64,000 bases of DNA, from positions 829,721 through 893,720 of the forward strand of contig CAJNDS010000813.1 of the NCBI GenBank assembly GCA_905221605.1. The letters run 5' to 3'. The stretch comes from Symbiodinium natans (lineage: Eukaryota > Sar > Dinophyceae > Suessiales > Symbiodiniaceae). The position numbers were made by a program, and so were the translations under genes. This document shows positions 40,805 through 50,608 of the stretch, piece after piece (positions within the stretch are counted from its first letter, which is position 1; each line of letters opens with the position of its first letter). Under the pieces are notes generated by a model. That model made no database searches. It saw nothing but the letters and a program-made list of their open reading frames with translations, and was not told the origin of the DNA.

Positions 40805-40864
40805 GACGCCATGAGCCAGCTGTCGCACGCCTCCTCCCCTGCGCCTACAGAGGCAGGGAATTGA
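40805..40864 (+). CDS. Probable terminal exon
   Basis: Acceptor GGGTTTAG|G, frame DAMSQLSHASSPAPTEAG, N, TGA. It follows the family 2 element by 50 bp. Confidence 0.5.
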   Translation, partial: DAMSQLSHASSPAPTEAGN

Positions 40865-40929
40865 ACCAAGTTGGCGAACCAAATGGGGGAATTCTCCAAT
40901 TTAGGGACCCTTTTGGGGTTACTATTGCA

Positions 40930-41105
40930 AGAAGGCCCCTATAGCATTTAGGGTACCCAATGAGGGACCATCATATTATTGGGAACGGACCATACATTGA
41001 CCATATATGGGGGTTTACGAAAATGGGGGACCCTTAATATGGACCCCCAAATATAGAGGACCCCCAATACCCCGAATAGCGTAAACCCCCATATATGGGG
41101 CCCTA
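40930..41105. repeat. Inverted repeat with CCATATATGGGGGTTTACG arms
   Basis: CCATATATGGGGGTTTACG (about 41010) and CGTAAACCCCCATATATGG (about 41090) form an inverted pair. Further GGGACC/GGACCCCCAA repeats lie nearby. Confidence 0.5.
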
Positions 41106-41154
41106 AACCCCAAACCCCAAACCCCAAACCCTAAACCCTAAACCCTAAGCCCAG

Positions 41155-41255
41155 AAAGGGATACTGGAGTCTGTTGGGTCGGGTGGAGGCGCCCGCAGAC
41201 CGCCGCCGGTCTGAGGTCACGGCCCTGCGCCTGCCCCACGGCCTTGGCTTGGAGG
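41155..41255 (+). CDS. Exon-like island
   Basis: Acceptor AAGCCCAG| after a CCCTAAA array, frame KGYWSLLGRVEAPADRRR, SEVTALRLPHGLGLE, donor GAGG|GTTTGG before a TTTAGGG array. Confidence 0.5.
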
Positions 41256-42687
41256 GTTTGGGGTATAGGGTTTAGGGTTTAGGGTTTAGGGTTTAGGGTT
41301 TAGGGTTCAGGCTTCGAGGGTTTAGGAATTAGGGTTTAGGGTTTAGGGTTTGGGTTTTAAGAATTCTAGAGCTGTTCCGTCAGACTACCTCCAGTTTTCG
41401 AGCCTGTAGAGTAACCATACCGCCCGAAATAGACGTCAAGCCCCAGCCTAGGACCCTCAATGCTGCAGGACCCTATGTACTTCATGATCAACATGAAAAA
41501 AGAATACTAACAATTACTAGTGTTAAGAGTTTTACGGCATTGAGAATGCAATTGTACATCACAGATAAAATTTAAAAATTCATGTAGCATATAAGTATAT
41601 ATACACATACATTCAACACATGTATATATATATATATGAGCCCGGAACCTTTAGGGTTTATTTAGCATAGAGTTTTTCTTTTCTCTTTAAACTACCTAAT
41701 ATAAATATTTTCAGAATAGCTGCTACCTACGAGCCTTCGGGTATTCTCTACAACACAAAACCCAAGGATTAGAGCCTAGACTGAGGCTCTCCTTGTTTGA
41801 AGTCCACCCTAAACCTACTCTAGCCTTAGACTCTAGCCACGCAGCGCGGTGAGCACAGCCGCTTTTAGCCTAAAGGAAACATAGGCTCATCACCCTAATC
41901 TTTATTCTATGGTTTAGGTTTTAAGGTCCAGAGTAGAACCTATAGCAGACAGTAAAGCAAATGCGCGTAGACAATGCCGTCAAGGAAATAAGTTTCCTCA
42001 GCCAAGGCGTGCTCCGGTAGGGCCTCCTCACTGGAGATCTGAATCCCGTAAGGTGGCGTCATGGTGGACATAAGAACCAAAGATCTCAGATCAAATGACT
42101 GCAGGAATCCTAAACCCTAAACTCTAAACCATAAACCCTATACCCTTCATATATTGAGAAGCAAGCCAAAGAAGAGCTTCTCAAACATTTTTGCGCTGGC
42201 CGCATCAAGGTGTTTCCAGCCCCCTCATCACATCACCTGGGTGAGGTGATTTGGATCTTCGGGCCTTCTTGAGGTAGGGTTTAGCGTTTAGTATTTGTTT
42301 CATAGAGCCTTAAGGGGTCTAAGGGTCGGTATGCAACCCAGGGTCCCTTGATACTCCGCACTAGTCATTTAGGGTTTAGGTTTTAGGGTTTAGGGTTTAG
42401 GGCTTTACTTAGCTTGTGCTTTGTCAAGCTGAAACTCTAAGGCTGGAGCTGGAAACCCCTCGGCCGTAATTCAACCCCTAAATCCTCAGCTCTACACCAT
42501 AAACCCTTAATCCTTAAACCCCTAAATCCGAAACCCTAGCCCTAAACCCGAAACCCTAAACCCTAAACCTCACACAGCCGCGGCACTTCTTCGAGCGCCG
42601 GCAGCGCAGGTGATACTCTCTGTTTCGCCTAGTTTGCTGACGAGGGAGCTTGCGCTTCGGGTTTAGGGTTTAGGGTCAAGGAGACTT

Positions 42688-42906
42688 ATGGGTCAACGCA
42701 TTCAACTCGAGCAGCATCGTACTCCACAAGACACCATTAAAAAAATGAGCCTCCATGGTGACTCCTGGAGCACTCGCCGCATCCTCCTGTCAATGATGAG
42801 TTCAGGGCGCTATGCGAGACAGCTTATGCCATATGCTCCAGCGGTCCCTCGCAGCCAGAACAAGTTGACTGGTGTTTTGTTGGGCACCTTTGCGCATAAG
42901 CTTTGA
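42688..42906 (+). CDS. Open frame, 72 codons
   Basis: ATG-started: MGQRIQLEQHRTPQDTIK, KMSLHGDSWSTRRILLSM, a middle with RYARQLMPYAPAVPRSQN and LTGVLLGTFAHKL, TGA. A TTTAGGG-like unit lies just upstream. Nothing clear was seen in 41460-42560 except degraded repeats. Confidence 0.4.
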   Translation: MGQRIQLEQHRTPQDTIKKMSLHGDSWSTRRILLSMMSSGRYARQLMPYAPAVPRSQNKLTGVLLGTFAHKL

Positions 42907-43019
42907 ACGCAAGACTTTCTCGCTCAGAAAACTCATTTCGAGTCTCCGGCCGCAACTATTCCGCCAGCAGCAGCAGAGCCGTCCTGACAGAGTTTGCATA
43001 GGACTACTACTTTTCTGAG

Positions 43020-44540
43020 TTCTGATTAGTGTATCTGACAAGCCGATGCACATTGTAGCCGGTAGACGGATATGACTGCAGCTGAATCCGAGGTCACGAC
43101 TTCTGAGTCGTTTTCCGCCTCGTAGTCAGCTGGTCCCTGACAAGGGTCAATGCTTCACTAGTTTTTGTTTTTTGTTGTTTGAGGCCCTGGCATCCTCCAG
43201 AGTGTTTCCCTCGTCCTGCAGCACTACTATTTTTCTGAATTCAGGCACACTACGACTGCAACTGGAGCTTCGTTTATATCACGACTTCTGAGTTGCTTTC
43301 CAGCTCGAAGTCAGGTGGTCCCTGGCAGGGGTCAACGCTTAACCAGGTTTCTTTTGTTGTTGTTCGGGGCCTCGGCATCCTCGAAACTGTTCCTCTCGTC
43401 CTGAAGCACCACTATTCTTCAGAATTCTGATTAGTATCTGACAAGCCTATCCACATTGTAGTCTGTGGACGGATATGACTGCAGCTGAATCCGAGGTCAC
43501 GACTTCTGAGTCGTTTTCCTCCTCGTACGGCTGCGTGTCCTGCCACAAGTCGACGCTTGACCAATTTTCTTTCGTTGTTGTTTGAGGCCTTGGCATCCTC
43601 CAGAGTGTTTCCCTCGTCCTGCAGCGCTACTATCTTTCAGAATTCAGGCACACTACGACTGCAACTGCAACTTCATTTTCCAAATCTGAGGTCACGACTT
43701 CTGAGTTGCTTTCCGGTTCGAAGTCAGGTGGTCCCTGACAGGGGTCAACGCTTAACCAGATTTCTTTTGTTGTTGTTTGGGGCCTCGGCATCCTCGAAAC
43801 TGTTCATCTCGTCCTGAAGCGCCACTATTCTTCAGAATTCTGATTAGTGTATCTGACAAGCCGATGCACATTGTAGCCTGTAGACGGATATGACTGCAGC
43901 TGAATCCGAGGTCATGACTTCTGAGTCGTTTTCAGCCTCGTACGGCTGTGTGTCCTGCCAAAAGTCGATGCTTGACCAATTTTCTTTCGTTGTTGTTTGA
44001 GGCCTTGGCATCCTCCAGAGTGTTTCCCTCGTCCTGCAGCACTACTATTTTTCTGAATTCAGGCACACTACGACTGCAACTGGAGCTTCATTTTCTGAAT
44101 CCGAGGTCACGACTTCTGAGTCGCTTTCCAGCTCGAAGTCAGGTGGTCCCTGACAGGGGTCAACGCTTAACCAGGTTTCTTTTGTTGTTGTTTGGGGCCT
44201 CGGCATCCTCGAAACTGTTCCTCTCGTCCTGAAGCACCACTATTCTTCAGAATTCTGATTAGTATCTGACAAGCCTATCCACATTGTAGTCTGTGGACGG
44301 ATATGACTGCAGCTGAATCCGAGGTCACGACATCTGAGTTGCCTTCCACCTCGTACGGCTGCGTGTCCTGCCAAAAGTCGATGCTTGGTCAGTTTTCTTT
44401 TTTTGTCTTGTTTACGCAGAACAGAGTCGAGTTTGAAGGCCTCCGCATACTCGGTTCTGCTTTGCTTTCTCTGGACCTCACGAGCTACTATTTTTCTGAA
44501 TTCTGAGTGGTGTATCTAAGAAGCCGAGTCACATTGTGGT
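43020..44540 (+). repeat. Higher-order tandem repeat, unit about 402-415 bp
   Basis: CTGACAAGCC followed by ATNCACATTGTAG recurs near 43036, 43438, 43852 and 44266. Each unit is built from two diverged halves sharing GGCATCCTC and CTCGTCCTG boxes. Apparent frames (ASSRVFPSSC) reflect the repeat. Confidence 0.9.
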
Positions 44541-44599
44541 CGGTGGACGGATACGCCTGCAGCTTCCTTTTCAAGAGCAAGAGAGCCTGAGCAAGGCAT

Positions 44600-45030
44600 G
44601 CGTCGTTTAACGCATTTCATGTTTGTTTATCTGAAAATACACACCGCTGTCTAAGTCCATGGCAGGTGGTGCATACGGTGGTGGTCTCGGACACAAAGCC
44701 TCACCGGTCGTTGTGGACAGGTGAGCTTTGGGCTGAGAGGACGCACGCATCTGGCGGTGAGCTTTGGGCTGGCCGGACGCACGCCTGTGGCTGCACCTCA
44801 ACGGAGGAAATGTTTTGCTTAGCCAAGTGTGTCCATCAACGATCGAGTTCCAAACACGGGGAACTGGTCGCGGCTCAGGCCGCGCAAGACGGACCTCACG
44901 CGTCCCATAAACATGCTGACTGTCCTTTGTTCTGCGCTCGTGTTCGCCTATATACTGAGCTCGGTGCAGGCGGCCTGTACTGGACCCTGCTAGGCGACGC
45001 TTGCCCCTCAGACAAACGACTGAGCCTCTT
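44600..45030 (+). other. Unique DNA with an open + frame
   Basis: A 155-codon + frame (44666-45133) covers this stretch and reads into the 143 bp repeats. It contains a short direct repeat of GTGAGCTTTGGGCTG. Coding is doubtful. Confidence 0.3.
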
Positions 45031-45039
45031 CACGAATGT

Positions 45040-45380
45040 GTGTGTGTGTGTGTTGTGCTACGTTTGTCTTTCACCTGAGCCGAGAACTACCAAAGGCCTG
45101 GGTTTGGGCTTTCGCGCCCACGGTCCGGCCTGAGATCAACGGCCAAGCGTTTCTCATTTGTTGCAGGCGCTTCTTCCGTGCTTGGTGTATGTGTTGTGTT
45201 GCGCTACGCTTGTCTTTCCTTTATCTGAGTCGAGAACTACCAAAGGCCTGGGTTTGTGCTTTGCCGCCCACATTCGGGCCTGAGATCCACGGTCAAACGT
45301 TTCTCATGTATTGCAGGCACTTCTTCTGCGCTTGCTTCTGCGAAATCTGAGCTGAAGACTTCCAAGGGCCTGGATTTCGG
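45040..45380 (+). repeat. Tandem repeat of about 143 bp, two and a half copies
   Basis: GAGAACTACCAAAGGCCTGG recurs at about 45088 and 45231 with a diverged third (GAAGACTTCCAAGGGCCTGG, about 45352). TTTCTCATTTGTTGCAGGCG matches TTTCTCATGTATTGCAGGCA. Confidence 0.85.
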
Positions 45381-45734
45381 TCGCGGCGAGGCCCACGCCG
45401 GTTGCAGCTCTCTGCTAGTCGCTGCACACATCGCGAGATAAGCCTCGGAGGTGGCTCACGATGGTTATTTGTTTGGTTTGTTGCTGAAAGCCTGTTGAAA
45501 TTGGGCTGTGACGCGGTCTCGCGCCGCATGGAAAGTGCTCCAAGAGGGCACCTCCGCGTGATGAATTCATATACTGTTTTTGTTTCCTTCAGATGCCCGT
45601 AATAATATCGTGAGCGGTTCGCAGCACCTGTGGCTCCGTCATGGCTCACAGGCCCCTTCTACAGCCAGAGCCGAAACACACCTAAACATGCAGTGAGCAG
45701 TTCCTGCAGCCTTTGACTTGATGCTTCAGGTCGC

Positions 45735-46385
45735 TGCAAACTATAGCTTCTGTCGATAACCACTGCAGTTTCTAGCTTGATGCAGCACATGCAGTTGCAT
45801 TCTGATTTTTAAGCCCAACCATGTATTTGCTGTTTGCAGCACGCGCAAGTCCATTCTAATGCTCTCAACCCAACCATCACATTCAATCTTGCAGCATTTG
45901 CAAGTAGATTCTAAACCTCCCAAACCCTGTCACTGTCACTTGCTCTTGCAGCACATGCAAGTATGCGAGTGAGTCAGCGACGCACGACTGCCAGCACTGG
46001 GTGAGTACTTAGTAGTCATGCCGTCAGTATCTTCTAGTCTTTCCGGGGGCTCCGAGACATCGTTTCCCTTCAATTGCTGTTCAAGCTGGCCGCGCCCTTC
46101 GGGTTCCCGAAACGTCGTCATTCGAAGCAAAATGAGAAAGAAAAAAAGAGAAGGAGAAGTGCTCCTCTGACTCCACTCACTTCACATGACATAGATGCTA
46201 AAGCGGGCGCCGCCGACCAAGCATGGTTAACATTCAGCAATCTCTTGGGAAAAGGCACCTCCTGAAACTCTTGGCAGCCAGGAGCAGCATTCGCAAGTAC
46301 ATTTGCCGGCAATTCCATTCCAAACATCGAAACCAAATCTTTTCATTTGCTCTTACAGCATTTGCAAGTACATTGTAAACCTTAA
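45735..46385 (+). repeat. Repeated GCAGCATTTGCAAGT-like motif
   Basis: TTGCAGCACATGCAAGT, TTGCAGCATTTGCAAGT, TTGCAGCACGCGCAAGT and TACAGCATTTGCAAGT recur at 60-70 bp or longer spacing, each followed by a version of CATTCTAA. Confidence 0.7.
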
Positions 46386-47935
46386 ACCAGCGGCCTTCTG
46401 CGAGAGACTGCAGGGACAGTAGCTTTAAGCCAGAGATTGCAGGGGCAGTAGCCTTTAGCCAGAGACTGCAGGGACAACGGCCTTAAGCGAGAGACTGCAG
46501 AGACAGTAGCCGGTACGCAGGGCAGCAGAGACAGCAGCCCTAAGCCAGAGACTGGGCAGTAGCCTTTAGCCAGAGACTGCAGGGACAGCAGCCTTAAGCC
46601 AGAGACTGCAGAGACAGTAGCCTGTAGCCAGAAACAGCCAGATTTCAGGGACAGCGGCCTTAAGCCAGAGACTGCAGAGACATTAGTCTGTAGGCAAAAA
46701 CAGCAGCCCCAAGCCAGAGACTGCAGGAGCAGTAGCCTTTAGCCAGAGACTGCAGGGACAGCGGCCTGAAGCCAGAGACTGCAGAGACAGTAGCCTGTAG
46801 TCGTCAGAGACTGCAGGGACAGCAGCCTTAAGCCAGAGACTGAAGTAGCCTGTAGCCATAAACTGAGGCAGAAACTACAGGGCAAGCAGCCTTAAGCTAG
46901 AGACTGCAGAGACAATAGCCTGTAGGCAGAAACTGGAGAGCAGCAGAGACAGCAGCCCTAAGCCAGAGACTAAGCAGCAGCCTTGAGCCAGAGACCGCAG
47001 TGACACCACTTTAAGCCAGAGACTGCAGAGACAGTAGCCTGTAGCCAGAAACTGCAGGGGCCGCGAGACAACAGCCAGATTTCAGGGACAGCGGCCTTAA
47101 GCCAGAGACTGCAGAGACAGTAGCCTGTAGTCGTCAGAGACTGCAGGGACAGCAGCCTTAAGCCAGAGACTAAAGTAGCCTGTAGCCATAACCTGAGGCA
47201 GAAACTACAGGGCAAGCAGCCTTAAGCTAGAGACTGCAGAGACAATAGCCTGTAGTCAGAAACTGGAGAGCAGCAGAGACAGCAGCCCTAAGCCAGAGAC
47301 TAAGCAGCAGCCTTGAGCCAGAGACTGCAGTGACACCACTTTAAGCCAGAGACTGCAGAGACAGTAGCCTGTAGCCAGAACTGCAGGGGCCGCGAGACAA
47401 CAGCCAGATTTCAGGGACAGCGGCCTTAAGCCAGAGACTGCAGAGACATTAGTCTGTAGCCAGCAGGGGCAGCAAAAACAGCAGCCTCAAGCCAGAGACT
47501 GCCGGAGCAGTAGCCTTTAGCCAGAGACTGCAGGGATAGCGGCCTGAAGCCAGACACTGCAGAGACAGTAGCCTGTAGTCGTCAGAGACTGCAGGGACAG
47601 AAGCCGTAAGCCAGAGACTGAAGTAGCCTGTAGCCATAAACTGAAGCAGAAACTACAGGGAAAGCAGCCTTAAGCTAGAGACTGCAGAGACAGTAGCCTG
47701 TAGGCAGAAACTGCAGAGCAGCAGAGACAGCAGCCCTAAGCCAGAGACTGCTGAGACAGTAGCTTTCAGCCAGAGATTGCAGAGGCATCAACCTTAAGCC
47801 AGAAACTGCCTTAAGCCAGAGACTGCAGTGACAGTAGCCTGTAGCCAGAGACTGCAGGGACAGCAGCCTTCAGCCACAATAGACTGTAGGGGATGTAGCA
47901 TTAAGTCAGAGACTGCAGGGGCTGGAGCACCGCAC
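46384..47935 (+). repeat. Minisatellite AAGCCAGAGACTGCAG with higher-order duplication
   Basis: Units of roughly 39 bp built on AAGCCAGAGACTGCAGAGAC and AGTAGCCTGTAGCC. A block starting TAGTCGTCAGAGACTGCAGG recurs near 46798, 47127 and 47577; the first two are 329 bp apart and nearly identical. Confidence 0.9.
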
Positions 47936-48000
47936 CAGGTTAATGTCGTTGCTGACGTGAGCACAACTCTAAGCGTTGAGAACATAGAATTCGCATCATT

Positions 48001-48015
48001 CCTAAACCCTAAACC
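48001..48015 (+). repeat. Last telomere-like units in the window
   Basis: CCTAAACCCTAAACCC. None is seen from here to 64,000. Confidence 0.8.
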
Positions 48016-48631
48016 CAAGATGTCGCATGACAGGCCTGCTTTCATGGCAAGCTGACATGAACCTAAACCGCATGAATCATCGTCGTACAATTTCAGGTAA
48101 CCACGTCCTTGCTTATACTTCTCAGTGATCTGAGCGAGATCTGAGCTCCTTCACGCGCAGCTCCCGCAGGCATGCTGGATATACCCTTAATTAGCCTAAA
48201 TCACATGGATCATCATCCTTCATCAATGAACGACGAAGGTATTTGCATATCATCAAGTCCTTGCTCATACTTCTGACTGAGCTGAGCGACAGCTGAGCTA
48301 ACGTTCTGCGCTTGCTCCTCTAAGAGAAGCTCTGCCCGGAGCTCAAAGGAATGACTCCGGATTGAAGGAGAGGCCTGGAACCTGAAAGGAAAGAGCCCGA
48401 GGCCTGAAAGAACGATCCCTGAAGAGTGAGTTTGCGAGACTCCCCAAACTTCATCTGTAAACTTAACTCACATATAGAGTATATAATATATATATAAATA
48501 AAATAAGTGAGAGAGCATCCTTTAGGGTCTACAAAATAATTGATAACAAATATGCTTAATGGAGAATGGTACTATCAGCATTCACATTGTGAGTATCATG
48601 TAATTATATTGTTTTATGATTGTTAACTTTA

Positions 48632-48748
48632 GAGCAGTGGCTGTAGCTACTTGTAGCTTGTTGAAAATGTATACACATATATTTGCAGTGCATCAATATA
48701 GCACATCTCTTTACACAAGTTACAAGTAGCGACAGCCACTACATTTTC
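48632..48748. mobile_element. Short inverted-repeat element, unrelated to families 1-4
   Basis: AGTGGCTGTAGCTACTTGTA, GCTTGT pairs with ACAAGTTACAAGTAGCGACA, GCCACT (about 26 bp arms with a few mismatches). It is AT-rich inside and non-coding. Confidence 0.6.
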
Positions 48749-48749
48749 A

Positions 48750-50600
48750 AGTTTACTCAGGGTATGGCAATTCAATCACCGCCCGGACAGGCAGAGGGGT
48801 ACGTGCAGGAAGCCGGCCACACCGCTTCCCCCCCCGCCCGTTAGCTCTGTCTTTAGTTTCGGCTACGGTGATTGAATGTAGTTTACGATAAAACAAAATC
48901 CGCGCTGGCATCCAGCCGAAAGGCATCTAGAACAAGCAGACCAAGATATACTTTCCTCCACATATCCGGACCCTCTCAACCCAACGTCTCCGAAGACTAT
49001 CCTTGGAGACTCCCGCCGGATATCTCTACCGACATTATTTCACTCGGTCAACTTTTCCTGTTACTTATAAACTTCAAGCATTTAGGGAAAAAGTTGCGTT
49101 TATTTGTGACTTGAAGTAGGTTTTTAAACTGTTCTGTGCTTCTGGATAACAAGGTGACGCGCGCAAGCGCTCAATTTTCTTTTTTTATTAAGTTAAATCA
49201 AGCATACAGACATGACACTACGGGACTCTTAATTGCGTACTAAGTAATGGATATGTGCTCACAGTATTCTTGTGTTGAGCTAGAATTTATCGATGCTTGC
49301 TCACAGTATTCTCACATTTCGGAGCTTGCAGTTTGTTGTTAACATGATAACTTAGAAGATTATTTTTTTTATCTCCGACAGGCATTTAGAATAAGCAGAC
49401 AAAGATTTAGTTTCAGAATACATGTTCCAACCATCCTAGCCTTCCGCTCGAGACGTGGTAACAGACAGAGATGTCGGGGGGTTATATGAATTTGAGTTGT
49501 AGGTCTGTCGAGCCTCTTCGCACCGAGCATCCAAAACTTAGAGCTCTTAGACCCCTGAAAAATCTAGCCGATCATAAGTAACAGAATCTAATGCTCTATC
49601 CGGACACTAATTAGACTTAAGAATTCGTAACAAGTACTGCGTGTAGACTCGGTAAGTTTCTTGGATCTTTTCAACTCATATAAGTTTTACGCTTATATGA
49701 GCTGTTTTCAAACACTCGAACCTCTTGAAGGCTAGAAAGGTTCTCGAGAGTTTAGGCATTCGAATTGCTTTGCGTCTCTTAAGGCTTTGAACACCGATGT
49801 GGCAAAAAGAACTCGCACTTATCAGAGGTTAAACGCTGCTAGAAATTTTAAGATCTCAAAGCTGTCTAGGTGTACGCTTTGAGATCTTTAGATGTGGCCT
49901 CAGCGAGAAAATTAGCGCTACTCGACAACATATATATATATATAAGTACATTCCGAATCTGAAACTATCGCGATTTATTATTGCGATTTAATGTATTTAA
50001 TTTTAAACATGCAATATGTTCTTTAAATCCATTTAAAAAACAACAGCAAGCGCGCTGGAAAACTTACAATATTGTATTTAAGCGCAATATAAAAAAAAAA
50101 ACAGGTTTCTACTTAATAAAATGCGGTGATCTGAAAGCGCCAGGCAGATGTGCTAGGGGAAGAGTAGAGATGGGGCACAAGAGAGGGTGAGCATAAGAAA
50201 ACAACTTAGAACAGAAAAAGAAAAGTGTGAGAAAAACTAAAGAAGTCGCAACATAACCTAAGCGCAAAACAAAAGAAACATTGCAGGATGATTAACAGAT
50301 CGGGCCGGCGCAGAGAGAACAAGAAAAGCGTACACCGTAGAACAAACCAGCAAATTCTTAATCAATATTAAAAGGCAGAGTTGGCCTGTCGTATTATTTT
50401 CTGTAAAATGATTTTATTCCGAAATTTTAGGGGTGCGACTACTACGACTACGACTACCGCCAAAAGCATGTGACTTGCAGCACAGCTGACTGCTGCCTTT
50501 TCTTGCGTCAAGCGCGAAGATATTCTTCATCGTTCTTCTATACATCAGCAAGTCACAGTACACAAAACAACGCACTTCAGTTGATGACTAAAAGGTACTA
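48750..50600. other. AT-rich DNA without a convincing gene
   Basis: Only short frames are present. Two perfect hairpins occur: CTCATATAAG/CTTATATGAG (49674-49700) and AAGATCTCAAAGC/GCTTTGAGATCTT (about 49850-49888). GCTCACAGTATTCT is directly repeated near 49260 and 49300. Confidence 0.6.
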
Positions 50601-50608
50601 GAAGCACG

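Noticed and set aside
43557-44232. Two similar ORFs of 86 and 94 codons
   Set aside because: They are the same phase of the 400 bp tandem repeat; no splice context or domain.
46970-47637. Leu/Trp-rich - strand frames
   Set aside because: Periodic translation of the AAGCCAGAGACTGCAG minisatellite.
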